Assembly: GCF_020832325.1 (NCBI RefSeq) | Contig: NZ_JAFIEU010000051.1 | Location: 124,001 to 188,000, forward strand | Source of the DNA: Lunatimonas sp. | Lineage (GTDB): Bacteria; Bacteroidota; Bacteroidia; Cytophagales; Cyclobacteriaceae | DNA: 64,000 nucleotides | Direction: 5' to 3' | Shown here: piece after piece, positions 7,706 to 16,956 of the stretch | Layout: every line of letters starts with the position of its first letter | How positions within the stretch are numbered: the first letter of the stretch is position 1 | Made by a program: the position numbers and the translations under genes | The notes under the pieces: generated by a model | Seen by the model: only the letters and a program-made list of their open reading frames with translations | What the model was told of the DNA's origin: nothing | Databases searched by the model: none

Positions 7706-8967
7706 TGGGGGATATTAAGGGAAAGAGAATAGTTCATTTGCAGTTTGGGAGTAGTCCTTCGGGCAATTACACCATTCGATTGCATGAGGCCTTTTTGGAG
7801 TACGGTTTCGATTCGTACGTTTTGTCCCTCCATTCAGACGTACAGGGTGACCCAAGGATTGTTTCGTTAGGGAAGTTCGCAAAGAATTTGCGTAAGGTAA
7901 ATCAAAAAATCCAGGATTTTTTGACCAGAAAAAAACCGCAGGATGCTGGTGCATTTTCGCTTTCATTCTTGGGATCTGACATAAGTGGTCATGAATTAGT
8001 ACAAAAAGCCGATATAATATATGTTCATTGGATACTGGGAGGTTTTCTCAGTGTACGCAATTTAAAGCAAATAGCAGCGCTAGGAAAGCCAATGGTAATG
8101 ATCTTGCACGACATGTGGGCGATTACCGGGGGCTGTTCCTATAGTTTTGACTGTGATAAATTTCTGACCCAATGTGGGAATTGCCCGATTTTTCCCGAAG
8201 ATAAAGAAGTCGATACAGCGTTTCGTCAACATGTGGAAAAAAAGAGGTTGTACGCATCATTCAATAATATATTTTTCGTTTCCCCCAGCCATTGGTTGAG
8301 CGACCTGGCAAAAAGGTCGGAGATTACTATGAATAAGCCTGTTTTCCGGATCCCTAATCCGATCGATAGGAGGCGGTTTAAGCCATTCGATAAGCGTGTT
8401 GCAAAGGGTATTTTGGGCATGGAAGAGTTCGATTTCGTAATTTGTTTTGGGGCAAATAAAGTGCATAGCCCCTATAAGGGATGGATGTATTTAAAAGAGG
8501 CAGTTTCGAGATTGGCGGAACGGGTTGAAGGGAGTAAGATTGGTGTGTTGATTTTTGGAAGTGTCGCCACGGAGGAAATTATGCAGTCAATTCCATTTCC
8601 GACCAAGTTTATGGGATTTATTCGTGATGACTACACGACAAACTTAGTATACAATGCTTCCGATGTTTTTTTGGCTCCGTCGTTGGCAGATAATCTTCCT
8701 ACTACGATCATTGAGAGTTTGTGTTGTGGTACTCCAGTAGTTGGTTTTGATACGGGAGGGATTCCGGAAATGATTTCCCATGGTAAAAATGGATATGTTG
8801 CGAATTATAAGGACGCAGAGGACTTCAGCAAAGGAATCGAATATTGTTTGCAAAACCGTTTGGTGGGAGAGCTGTTGCCGGAATTCAACACTGATGTTGT
8901 TATGGGCCATCACATGGATCTAGTCTCCTTTATCGAAAAAGAAATAAGCGTTGGAGATAACAACTAA
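7693..8967 (+). CDS. Glycosyltransferase, GT4-like, with Cys-rich motif
   Basis: Retaining GT-B fold glycosyltransferase of 424 residues, probably adding one sugar to the lipid-linked unit in the cytoplasm. The N-terminal part has HLQFGSSPSGNYTIRL. A segment near residues 139-160 reads HDMWAITGGCSYSFDC and ends CGNCP, a four-Cys pattern common in one subgroup of exopolysaccharide GT4 enzymes. The C-terminal nucleotide-sugar site includes NLPTTIIESLCCGTPVVGF and TGGIPEMI. It overlaps both neighbours, showing tight operon packing. The donor and acceptor sugars are unknown. Confidence 0.87.
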   Translation: MDKVVGDIKGKRIVHLQFGSSPSGNYTIRLHEAFLEYGFDSYVLSLHSDVQGDPRIVSLGKFAKNLRKVNQKIQDFLTRKKPQDAGAFSLSFLGSDISGHELVQKADIIYVHWILGGFLSVRNLKQIAALGKPMVMILHDMWAITGGCSYSFDCDKFLTQCGNCPIFPEDKEVDTAFRQHVEKKRLYASFNNIFFVSPSHWLSDLAKRSEITMNKPVFRIPNPIDRRRFKPFDKRVAKGILGMEEFDFVICFGANKVHSPYKGWMYLKEAVSRLAERVEGSKIGVLIFGSVATEEIMQSIPFPTKFMGFIRDDYTTNLVYNASDVFLAPSLADNLPTTIIESLCCGTPVVGFDTGGIPEMISHGKNGYVANYKDAEDFSKGIEYCLQNRLVGELLPEFNTDVVMGHHMDLVSFIEKEISVGDNN

Positions 8968-10210
8968 CATAAAGCAACGAGTCAAGTCTTTACTTACTTA
9001 CAATAGGGAAGAGCTCATCACACTTAACCTCTTTTGGATAGGCTTTTTGCTGTATACGCTGGCGTGGACCATAACTGCAACCCGTCAGATTAACTATATA
9101 GTTTTTCAGTCTATTCAGATATTGGGTGTTTTGCTGATGGTCCCAGCTGCATTTAGACTCATTAAGTTTGAGTTTGATAATCAGTATCAAAAAATAGTAT
9201 TTTTCTTGATTGTTTTTTGGGCGTTTTTCATCTTTTTTAGAGGGTTTTATTTTGATAAGGACGCATTGAAGCAAATGATTTTGAACCCTTGGTTTGGGGC
9301 TTTTTTATATTTTGTTCCTTGGGTGATGCTTTTTCCCAGAAAGCTGATTTATTATAAAAAGATTTTTAGCGTAATATTGATAAGTGGTCTGTTTTTTGTC
9401 CTTTACTCCTTGAAGTATCGTGGTTTTCTATTAGAACCTGAGAAGAACGTTCTCAGCCGTGATATTGTGGAGTATTTCTCCAAGACTCTCGCGGTTACTG
9501 TTAGTTTTATCTTGATGACCTATGTATACCATACGAAAACCAAAAACCTTATTGCTCTGGGCATATTATTATTATGCATTTTTTTTGCTTTGGTTAGGGC
9601 AAGGAGGGGTTTGCTTTTTATGACCGTAGGAAGCCTTTTCCTAGTATTTGTCCTTTTTTGGATAAACACAAAATATAAAGTGGTAATGTTTATGGTATCC
9701 GGAGGATTTTTATTTGTTTTGGGGTCAGTAGCGGTGTACCTACTTACGAGTTCAGATGCGGAGTTTGTTACTTTTCTTCAACAAAGAGGTACGGAAGATA
9801 CCCGCACAGGGGTGGAAGTTTACTTTTACAAGGATATGGAGGGGTTGGATTGGATAGTTGGTAGAGGGATGTTTGGGGCCTATTATTCTCCGACAATGAG
9901 TGAGGGAAACTATCGGGGGACCATTGAGACTGATTACCTGAATATGATTTTAAAAGGGGGGCTGATCCAATTGGTGTTATTTCTTCTTATTTTCCTGCCG
10001 GCAATATACAAGGGCTTATTTCAGTCAAGAAATACGCTATCAAAGGCAGCGGCTCTTTGGATTTTGTTTTGGTTAATTAATACCCATCCTTCTACTGTTC
10101 AAGTATTTGCTCTCAATTATTTGATCGTATGGTTTTCTGTTGGTATTTGTTATTCAGATACTATTCGGAATTTGTCAGAAAAAGGGTTAAGGGTTTATTT
10201 TAGATCTTGA
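8951..10210 (+). CDS. Wzy/O-antigen ligase-like membrane protein
   Basis: Polytopic membrane protein of 419 residues with about 10-12 hydrophobic segments and a large hydrophilic loop near residues 275-335 (it contains the stretch RGTEDTRTGVEVYFYKDMEG and GRGMFGAYY), the layout of Wzy polymerases and O-antigen ligases. It would join repeat units on the periplasmic face. The start is TTG at 8951, giving a 17-base overlap with the preceding gene; no ATG is available near the first membrane segment. It is the only polymerase candidate in the locus, which supports a Wzx/Wzy-type pathway. Polymerase versus ligase cannot be decided from the sequence. Confidence 0.75.
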   Translation: MEITTNIKQRVKSLLTYNREELITLNLFWIGFLLYTLAWTITATRQINYIVFQSIQILGVLLMVPAAFRLIKFEFDNQYQKIVFFLIVFWAFFIFFRGFYFDKDALKQMILNPWFGAFLYFVPWVMLFPRKLIYYKKIFSVILISGLFFVLYSLKYRGFLLEPEKNVLSRDIVEYFSKTLAVTVSFILMTYVYHTKTKNLIALGILLLCIFFALVRARRGLLFMTVGSLFLVFVLFWINTKYKVVMFMVSGGFLFVLGSVAVYLLTSSDAEFVTFLQQRGTEDTRTGVEVYFYKDMEGLDWIVGRGMFGAYYSPTMSEGNYRGTIETDYLNMILKGGLIQLVLFLLIFLPAIYKGLFQSRNTLSKAAALWILFWLINTHPSTVQVFALNYLIVWFSVGICYSDTIRNLSEKGLRVYFRS

Positions 10211-10213
10211 GGT

Positions 10214-11272
10214 ATGGTTAAGGGTGTGGAGAAATTAAAAGTAGCCATTGTAACAAAGCCGACTTTTGCAAGCCCAAGGGTCTTGTCAGACTGCTTGGCG
10301 GCATTTCTACAGGAGCGGGGATTTCATGTTTCTACATATTACGATATTGATTTTTTTAAGAGACTGCTCGGCTATGCAAGTGTGAAGCAGCGGTATTCTC
10401 GCTTGGCATGGTATGGATATCGACTGCTGAACTTTTTCAGAGACCGAAAGCTTGTTAGGCAATTAAAGACATACGATCTACTTATTATCGCAGAAACGAG
10501 TCCAAAGTGTTATTTAACGGATGAATATGATTTTGTAAAGGGGAAGCGAGTTCTTGGAAACATCCCCATGGTGTACCACGGTGTCTACTATCTGGGAAAT
10601 GCTCCTACCATCGAGGAAATGTTTAAGAAAGAAGGGCACAACAATGCGTCCATTTTTGATTGGCATTTAGTGGTTTCATCCGTTACTGAGATCCGTTCTA
10701 ATCCAACGCCACCCTGGAATCAAATTGGAATGTACCTTAGACATACCGGGCTTAAGCCAGCACGCAAAGCGCGCACCTTTGCTGTGGTTGATTTTGAGAG
10801 GGAAGGCAGAGAACATATTCGGAATGAGCAAATCCAAGTGTTGACTAATTTGGGCATTCCATTTGTGGCGTTGAGTGGAACAATGTCTATCGCCGAGATA
10901 CGGGAAATATACAGACAGGCCACCTATTATTTTATCCAGTTTCCAGAGTCTTTTGGTGTTCCAATAGCGGAGTGCCTAAGCTGTGGGGCCTACATATTTA
11001 TGCCCGATAGCTCTTGGGCTATGGCTTGGAGGCTCGATGAAAACCCAGAGATACACGGTCCCGGCACACTGGCAGATTGCTTTGTGGTTTATGAGGGGGT
11101 AGAAGACCTACAGTCCCGCCTTGCGCAGATAGAGGTAGCCTATGATTTAACCGAAACGCCCCGAGAGGTATTTTCCATATTTCTTGCGAATTATCGATCT
11201 TATTACGAAGGAAATCAGCAAGAATTTGAGAAGTTTACCACCTACCTCGAGAGCAATATTTTAACAAAATAA
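10214..11272 (+). CDS. Glycosyltransferase-like protein, GT-B fold
   Basis: 352 residues. The N-terminus LKVAIVTKPTFASPRVLSDCL suits a Rossmann-type start, and the C-terminal half has a GT4-like donor site region (ATYYFIQFPESFGVPIAECLSCGAYIFMP), where the ES-G-PIAEC-S-GA pattern matches the E(x7)E-type motif of GT4 enzymes. It sits four bases after the polymerase-like gene, in the middle of the exopolysaccharide operon. The middle of the protein is divergent, so the exact family is uncertain. Confidence 0.75.
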   Translation: MVKGVEKLKVAIVTKPTFASPRVLSDCLAAFLQERGFHVSTYYDIDFFKRLLGYASVKQRYSRLAWYGYRLLNFFRDRKLVRQLKTYDLLIIAETSPKCYLTDEYDFVKGKRVLGNIPMVYHGVYYLGNAPTIEEMFKKEGHNNASIFDWHLVVSSVTEIRSNPTPPWNQIGMYLRHTGLKPARKARTFAVVDFEREGREHIRNEQIQVLTNLGIPFVALSGTMSIAEIREIYRQATYYFIQFPESFGVPIAECLSCGAYIFMPDSSWAMAWRLDENPEIHGPGTLADCFVVYEGVEDLQSRLAQIEVAYDLTETPREVFSIFLANYRSYYEGNQQEFEKFTTYLESNILTK

Positions 11273-11286
11273 GCATCGGTAAGAAT

Positions 11287-12612
11287 ATGAGCAACGAATT
11301 ACCCAAGGTGTTGATTCTAAACCAGCCGTTTAATAGTAATACAGGAGGAGGGATTACCTTAACAAATTTGTTTTCGGATTGGGACATGGATAAGCTTGCT
11401 GTTGTGTGCCCAGCGTACCTTATCAATCAAAGCACGCAAACCTCTATTTGTTCCAATTACTACCAGTTGGGGTCTAAAGAACACAGGTGGGTTTTTCCGT
11501 TTCGTGTGATTGCAAGGAAGTATTATTCAGGTAGGGTTTCCTTTCGTTCCACTTCCTCTGAAAGGGTGAGTCAGGTGAAGAAATCACCGGCGCGCGTCAA
11601 CTTCATCAAGAAGTACCTGAACCCAACTTTAGAAAAGTTGGGACTAATCCATCAGATTTCCTCCTATGAATTGTCTCAAGAATTGAAAGACTGGATTCAG
11701 GAATATAATCCAGATGTGCTTTACGCCCAAGCGCAACGCAGGGAAAATTTGCTTTTTTGTTTTTTAATTCAACAATACCTACAAAAGCCCATGGTATTTC
11801 ATATGATGGATGACTGGGTTGAGTGGATTCCTAAGGGCAGTATACTCGGGAGAAACTGGTATAGGCAAATTGATTACGATTTCCGAAAGGTGTTGGCGAA
11901 TACTACATTACACCTGTCTATTAGTGACCTCATGGGGGAGGAATATGAAAAACGGTACGGGTATAGATTTCAAACTTTTCACAATCCGATTAACTTGGAG
12001 TTCTGGAAGTCGGGGCAACGTAGTTCATATGATCTCTCGAGTTCGCCTGAAATTTTGTATGCAGGACGTATTGGGCTTGGAATTAGCAATTCACTAAAGT
12101 TAATGGCGGAAGCTGTATCTTTTTTGAATCATACGTTTGGTTTAGATCTACGCTTTGTGATTCAATCCAGTGAAAGTGAAGATTGGATGACTGAATTCGA
12201 GGCAGTGGAGCATCGTGCGTTTGTGCCTTATGAAGAGCTACCGATGCGTTTTGGACAAGCAGATATTCTGTTTTTGCCCTATGAGTTTTCGGAAGAGTCG
12301 GTAAAGTTTTTTAAATATTCCATGCCAACCAAAGCTTCGGAATATATGATCAGTGGCACGCCAGTTTTGATATTCTCTCCCGATGAAATGGCTTTGGTTA
12401 CCTATGCCAAGCACTACCAATGGGCCAGAGTGGTGACTGAACCGAGCTCCGAAGCACTATGTGGAGCGTTGCATCAGTTACTTTTGCAAAAGCAGGAAAG
12501 ACAACGCCTCGCTGCCACCGCTATGTCAATAGCAAGCCTCCGGCATGATGGGGTAGTGGTTAGGAGAGAGTTTATGGAGCAATTGGTGCAATTAGCTAAG
12601 AATAACCCCTAA
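11287..12612 (+). CDS. Glycosyltransferase, GT4-like
   Basis: 441 residues. The N-terminal motif KVLILNQPFNSNTGGGITL places a Gly-rich loop where GT-B enzymes bind the acceptor or phosphate. The C-terminal part has PEILYAGRIGLGISNSLKLM and YSMPTKASEYMISGTPVLIF, typical of GT4-type donor sites. The gene lies 14 bases after the previous one and directly abuts the next, consistent with one transcript. The sugar specificity is unknown. Confidence 0.82.
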   Translation: MSNELPKVLILNQPFNSNTGGGITLTNLFSDWDMDKLAVVCPAYLINQSTQTSICSNYYQLGSKEHRWVFPFRVIARKYYSGRVSFRSTSSERVSQVKKSPARVNFIKKYLNPTLEKLGLIHQISSYELSQELKDWIQEYNPDVLYAQAQRRENLLFCFLIQQYLQKPMVFHMMDDWVEWIPKGSILGRNWYRQIDYDFRKVLANTTLHLSISDLMGEEYEKRYGYRFQTFHNPINLEFWKSGQRSSYDLSSSPEILYAGRIGLGISNSLKLMAEAVSFLNHTFGLDLRFVIQSSESEDWMTEFEAVEHRAFVPYEELPMRFGQADILFLPYEFSEESVKFFKYSMPTKASEYMISGTPVLIFSPDEMALVTYAKHYQWARVVTEPSSEALCGALHQLLLQKQERQRLAATAMSIASLRHDGVVVRREFMEQLVQLAKNNP

Positions 12613-12615
12613 GTG

Positions 12616-13629
12616 ATGCAAAATGTGTTTTTATACCCACTTAACCAGAAGGTCAAAGGTTCTCCAAATCCCTACATGGAGCACTTTAGAATCGCGTTTT
12701 CCAGGTCTGCTAAGATTGTGAATGCAAAGACACCGCATCGCGGTGTTTTAAATCTTTATTTTTTATTTTTTCGCACCGACGTCTTCATTTTAAACTGGAT
12801 TGAATTTATCGAGGAAAAACGATTTGGTAGTCTACAGGTGTTTTTTTTAAGAAGGTTCTTAACGTTAGCGCGTATTTTTGGCAAAAAAATTGTTTGGGTG
12901 CTGCATAATAAAGGGTCGCATTATCGTGGGACGGGGGGGGGAACCAAACGTATGTTTATGTTAATGATGAAGAAATCGGATCATATTTTGACCCATTCAG
13001 AGGAAGGGCTGACATTTGTTAATACCAACTATCCCTTTGCCGCCGAAAAGGTGACGTTTTTGCTTCATCCGATGCTACCTCCCTTTAAAGATGAGGAACC
13101 AGTTGAGAGGGAATTTGATTTGATGATATGGGGAGCGATTCACAAATACAAAGGGATCGACCTTTTTTTCAAGTTTGCCAAGGAGAGTCTCGAATTTAGT
13201 CAACTGAAAATCTTGTTGGTTGGGAAGTGCTTTGATGAGGCATACAAGGAGATTGTTCTGGAGAATTTAACTGAAAACACCACCTTTTTCGATCAGCTAT
13301 ACCCATTGGAAAGGTTATCACAATTTGCATCAAGGTCAAAATTTGTTTTGTTTACTTATATGTCAGAAACGGTTATTAGTTCGGGGGCATTGATGGATAC
13401 CTTACGGATGAATACGCAGATAATTGGACCGGATTATGCGGCTTTCAAGGATTTAAGCTATCTTCCATGTGTTCAGGTCTTTCAGGATTTTTCCGAGATC
13501 CCTATAATGGTAGAGGCTTATGATAAAAACAGAAATTTAACATTTCAAATGAGAGAGAAATTTTACCTTGAAAATAGTTGGGATTGTTTCATAGATCAGG
13601 TTTCGGAAATAGCAATAGAGCCCCGGTAA
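12616..13629 (+). CDS. Glycosyltransferase-like protein with G9 tract
   Basis: 337 residues, GT-B-like. The N-terminal half has a VWVLHNKGSHYRG segment and the C-terminal half FDLMIWGAIHKYKGIDLF and KILLVGKCFDEAYK, resembling the second Rossmann domain of glycosyltransferases. GTG 12613 and ATG 12616 are adjacent; the ATG is used. Two oddities: nine consecutive G at 12933-12941, encoding part of RGTGGGTKR, and a perfect 7-bp hairpin at 12730-12746 followed by T-rich sequence inside the gene. Neither interrupts the frame here. The enzyme's sugar is unknown. Confidence 0.72.
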   Translation: MQNVFLYPLNQKVKGSPNPYMEHFRIAFSRSAKIVNAKTPHRGVLNLYFLFFRTDVFILNWIEFIEEKRFGSLQVFFLRRFLTLARIFGKKIVWVLHNKGSHYRGTGGGTKRMFMLMMKKSDHILTHSEEGLTFVNTNYPFAAEKVTFLLHPMLPPFKDEEPVEREFDLMIWGAIHKYKGIDLFFKFAKESLEFSQLKILLVGKCFDEAYKEIVLENLTENTTFFDQLYPLERLSQFASRSKFVLFTYMSETVISSGALMDTLRMNTQIIGPDYAAFKDLSYLPCVQVFQDFSEIPIMVEAYDKNRNLTFQMREKFYLENSWDCFIDQVSEIAIEPR

Positions 13630-13720
13630 AAATATTGAAATGGTCAAACTGACAGGACTATTGTGAGGAAAATTCAAAATTTTTCTGTAATTATGTTTAT
13701 TATTTAACGTTGGCAATTTG

Positions 13721-14917
13721 ATGGAATCTGATTTTAAGGACAAAAAGATAAAAGATTCGTACTTAAGACTGTTTACATATTGTGACAGGGAGAATTATAA
13801 GGGTTACGATCCATATGACAGCCTGAATAGCAGGTTTTTTAATAGGATCCCCGTGATTTCGAAGAATTCACTGGTTAAGTTAGCCTGGACTCAGTTTTTT
13901 AAGCGTTCCCCCATTAATTTGCGTAAATACGTCGGAATAGATAAAGAATATAATCCAAAGGCAGTGGGGTTGTTTCTTCAATCGTTTTGTATCCTTTACA
14001 AGATAGAGCCCAAGCCAGAGTATCTTGATAAAATCAGGCATTTTTCGGACCTATTGTTGGAAATGCAAACTCCAAATTGGTCCGGAAGTTGTTGGGGGTA
14101 CAATTTTGACTGGCAGTCTAGAGCGTTTTTTCAACCAAAGTTCACGCCAACAGTCGTAGCGACTACGTTTATTGGATCGGCAATTTTGGACGCGTATGAG
14201 GCTACTTCGGACAAGAAATATTTAGACACCGCTAGAAGTGCTTGTGATTTCATCCTGAAGGATCTAAATAGAACCTATGATGAGAAGCGGGAAGCATTTT
14301 CGTTTTCCTATTCTCCTCTTGATCAAAGTGTCGTTTACAATGCGTCCTTGTTAGGTTCTAGATTATTGTCTCGTGTCTACAGTTTCACAAAGGAACCTGA
14401 GTTAATAGAAGAAGCAAGAAAGTCGGTGCTTTTTGTTTGCCAAAATCAACAAGACAATGGTGCATGGTCCTATGGTAGATATGATTTCCATCAATGGATA
14501 GATAATTTTCATACCGGGTATAACCTAGAGTGCATAGCGGAGTTTTTAAAGCATGCTGAGTCAGATGAGTTCTCTGAATGTTTGAACAAGGGCTTGGATT
14601 ACTATTTGAATACGTTTTTCACTGAGGAAGGAATTCCCAAATACTACAGTGATAGCATATATCCAATAGATATACATGCCCCTACCCAGCTTATTATTAC
14701 TCTTCATAAACTAGGCCTCTTTCAGCAATATAAAGAAATGGCGCAAAAGGTATTGGCTTGGACGATCGATCATATGCAGGATCCTGAGGGATATTTCTAC
14801 TATCAAATTAACCGCTTTTTCACCTCTAAGATTTCTTATATGAGATGGTCCCAAGCTTGGATGTTTTTAGCGCTAAGTATTTATCAGTTGGAGGACAAAA
14901 AGGGAGGAGATCGATGA
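13721..14917 (+). CDS. Helical-toroid (alpha/alpha) enzyme of polysaccharide loci, function unknown
   Basis: 398 residues with no signal peptide or membrane segment, so cytoplasmic. It has repeated helix pairs with WSGSCWGYNFDWQSRAFF, ATSDKKYLDTARSACDFIL, NQQDNGAWSYG and HTGYNLECIAEFLK, a pattern like (alpha/alpha)6 toroid proteins such as glucuronyl C5-epimerases and some glycoside hydrolases. Homologues are often labelled delta-aminolevulinic acid dehydratase, which does not fit: the true HemB of this genome is at 36909-37892. The start is ATG 13721, just after an in-frame TTG. It overlaps the DUF354 gene by four bases (ATGA) and heads a coupled four-gene module. A role in modifying a sugar residue is inference. 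Confidence 0.6.
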   Translation: MESDFKDKKIKDSYLRLFTYCDRENYKGYDPYDSLNSRFFNRIPVISKNSLVKLAWTQFFKRSPINLRKYVGIDKEYNPKAVGLFLQSFCILYKIEPKPEYLDKIRHFSDLLLEMQTPNWSGSCWGYNFDWQSRAFFQPKFTPTVVATTFIGSAILDAYEATSDKKYLDTARSACDFILKDLNRTYDEKREAFSFSYSPLDQSVVYNASLLGSRLLSRVYSFTKEPELIEEARKSVLFVCQNQQDNGAWSYGRYDFHQWIDNFHTGYNLECIAEFLKHAESDEFSECLNKGLDYYLNTFFTEEGIPKYYSDSIYPIDIHAPTQLIITLHKLGLFQQYKEMAQKVLAWTIDHMQDPEGYFYYQINRFFTSKISYMRWSQAWMFLALSIYQLEDKKGGDR

Positions 14918-15942
14918 AGATATGGATCGATTTTATTAATAGCCCTCAGGTGAGTTTTTTTGAGCCTCTAATCGAAGAGCTGACAAGTAGAGGTCACGAG
15001 TTTGTTCTCACCTGTAGAGATTCGGCAAATACGGTAAAGCTGGTAAGGCAAAAAGGCTGGGCCCACCAAATTGTTGGAGACCGAGTAGATAAATCCCTTT
15101 GGAAGAAGCTAGTCGCATTTCCTTCTCGAATTCATAAACTGCGAAGTTATTTAAAAGGGCGATCAGTAGATGTGGCCATTTGTCAGAGCAGTTTTTACTT
15201 ACCGTTGACCGCCAGGCTTCTAGGAATTCCTTCCATTTATACAAATGACAACGAGCATGCAATTGGAAACATACCCAGCTTTCTGTTTGCTGATAAAATA
15301 TTTATTCCTGAGAATTTGTCTATTGAAAAGATCAAACGTCAAGGGGCACGAATGAGTAGAACCTTCCAATACCCAGGAATAAAAGAAGGTGTTTATCTAT
15401 GGGTCAAGGGTTCCAAGATAATTGCAGAGCGGTCGAAGCATGAAGGGGATCAAAAGGTGATTTTCATCCGTCCTGAACCACAGACGGCGCAATATTATTC
15501 AGGAAAGTTAAACTTCTTAGACGATTTATTACTTGAGTTACAGAAGGAATATAAGGTCACTATTTTGGCTAGAGATCGTTCGCAGCTAGAGCACTATACT
15601 CAGCCAAAATTTGAAGGAATTTACGTTCCAATTGATCCAATTCCCTTCGACGAGGTAGCGATCAATTGTAGACTTTTTATCGGTGCCGGTGGTTCAATGA
15701 CTAGGGAAATGAGTATGATAGGAATTCCTACTATTTCGGTTTATCAGGGGGAATTATTGGATGTAGATAAGTTTCTGATTCAAAATGGGTATATGGTTCA
15801 TCAGCCGGATCTGAGCCTTGATTTTATTTACAATATCCTAAATCAATCCAAAGAAGCAGGGGCTAACAGTGCTTTACTAATAGAAAAGGGCAAAGAGGCC
15901 TATGAGTTATTTAAGTCTGAATTATTAAATCTTAAGAAATGA
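14914..15942 (+). CDS. DUF354 family protein (GT-B-like)
   Basis: 342 residues. The opening MKIWIDFINSPQVSFFEPLI with ELTSRGHEF is the hallmark of DUF354 (PF04007), whose members look like UDP-GlcNAc 2-epimerase or GT-B enzymes. The C-terminal half carries GAGGSMTREMSMIGIPTISVY, resembling the nucleotide-sugar site of that fold. The start is unusually well marked: AGGGAGGAG at 14901-14909 lies just before ATG 14914, and that ATG overlaps the upstream stop. The frame runs further upstream, but inside the previous gene. DUF354 proteins are common in archaeal and bacterial surface-polysaccharide clusters; the biochemical role is not settled. Confidence 0.85.
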   Translation: MKIWIDFINSPQVSFFEPLIEELTSRGHEFVLTCRDSANTVKLVRQKGWAHQIVGDRVDKSLWKKLVAFPSRIHKLRSYLKGRSVDVAICQSSFYLPLTARLLGIPSIYTNDNEHAIGNIPSFLFADKIFIPENLSIEKIKRQGARMSRTFQYPGIKEGVYLWVKGSKIIAERSKHEGDQKVIFIRPEPQTAQYYSGKLNFLDDLLLELQKEYKVTILARDRSQLEHYTQPKFEGIYVPIDPIPFDEVAINCRLFIGAGGSMTREMSMIGIPTISVYQGELLDVDKFLIQNGYMVHQPDLSLDFIYNILNQSKEAGANSALLIEKGKEAYELFKSELLNLKK

Positions 15943-16952
15943 TAAGAGCTGGAATTGTCGGATTAGGTAAAATGGGCCTTTCCCATTGCGCGATCTTGGG
16001 AGCAAATCCCCGCGTTAATCTAGTAGCAGTTTGTGATACCTCTACCTTAGTGATAGATGGATTCACGAAACACACGTCTGTTGCGTGTTTTACTGATTAC
16101 AAGAAGATGATAGATACGTCTGATCTTCAATGTGTAGTGATTGCTTCTCCGACCAAGTACCATTCGGAGATGGTACATTACGCATTAGACAACAACCTAC
16201 ATGTATTTTGCGAGAAGCCCTTTTCGTTAAAGCCCTCAGAGGGCAGGATTCTCGCAGAAAAGGCGGAGTCACTTGGGCTGGTCAATCAGGTAGGATATCA
16301 CAATAGATTCCTTGGTACGTTTCAAGAGGTTCAACGCTTGTTGAAAGAAAATGTACTTGGGGAGCTCTATCATTTTCTGGGGGAATCGTATGGGCCCGTA
16401 GTCCTTCGCGAAAAAGGCAGCACTTGGCGATCTGAAAAAGGTCAAGGTGGTGGCTGCCTGTATGACTATGCTTCTCATACCATTGATTTAGTTCATTTTT
16501 TATGTGGAAGAGGGGTGAAAGTTGGTGGAACTAAGTTGAAAAGCATCTATTCCAAACAAGTGGAGGACGCAGTTTACAGTACGCTAGAGTTGGAGAATGG
16601 GCTGTCAGGACAGTTATCTGTGAATTGGAGCGATGAGACTCACCGCAAGATGAATACACAGGTAACGATATTGGGTAAAAAAGGAAAAATCATTGCAGAT
16701 GCAACAGAGGTTAAGATTTACCTTAAGGAAGCTAACGAAAAGCAAAAGTTACGAAAAGGGTGGACTGTCAAATATTTAACCGATCTTACTGATCCAGTAG
16801 ATTTCTATCTGAGGGGTGAGGAATACAGTTCGCAGATAGATCATTTTGTAAAGTGCATCGAAGATCGTTCGATTCAAAATAAAAGTACATTTAGAACAGC
16901 CTCATTTACTGATGAGGTGATTGGATTATTGATTTCAGATTCAACGGTATAA
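15939..16952 (+). CDS. Gfo/Idh/MocA family sugar oxidoreductase
   Basis: NAD(P)-dependent dehydrogenase family acting on sugars or nucleotide sugars in the cytoplasm. The 337 residues begin with the Rossmann motif AGIVGLGKMGLSH, continue with VIASPTKYH and the family signature CEKPFSL (catalytic Lys in the EKP motif), and have GGGCLYDYASHTIDLVHFL in the C-terminal domain, with the His expected at the active site. It overlaps the DUF354 gene by four bases and is followed four bases later by the aldo-keto-like barrel. It probably makes or alters an unusual sugar of the polymer; the substrate is unknown. Confidence 0.9.
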   Translation: MIRAGIVGLGKMGLSHCAILGANPRVNLVAVCDTSTLVIDGFTKHTSVACFTDYKKMIDTSDLQCVVIASPTKYHSEMVHYALDNNLHVFCEKPFSLKPSEGRILAEKAESLGLVNQVGYHNRFLGTFQEVQRLLKENVLGELYHFLGESYGPVVLREKGSTWRSEKGQGGGCLYDYASHTIDLVHFLCGRGVKVGGTKLKSIYSKQVEDAVYSTLELENGLSGQLSVNWSDETHRKMNTQVTILGKKGKIIADATEVKIYLKEANEKQKLRKGWTVKYLTDLTDPVDFYLRGEEYSSQIDHFVKCIEDRSIQNKSTFRTASFTDEVIGLLISDSTV

Positions 16953-16956
16953 AATT

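Noticed and set aside
13721-14917. Delta-aminolevulinic acid dehydratase as the product of this gene
   Set aside because: The sequence has no HemB motif or Schiff-base Lys, and a true hemB is present at 36909-37892. The label is a common transfer error.
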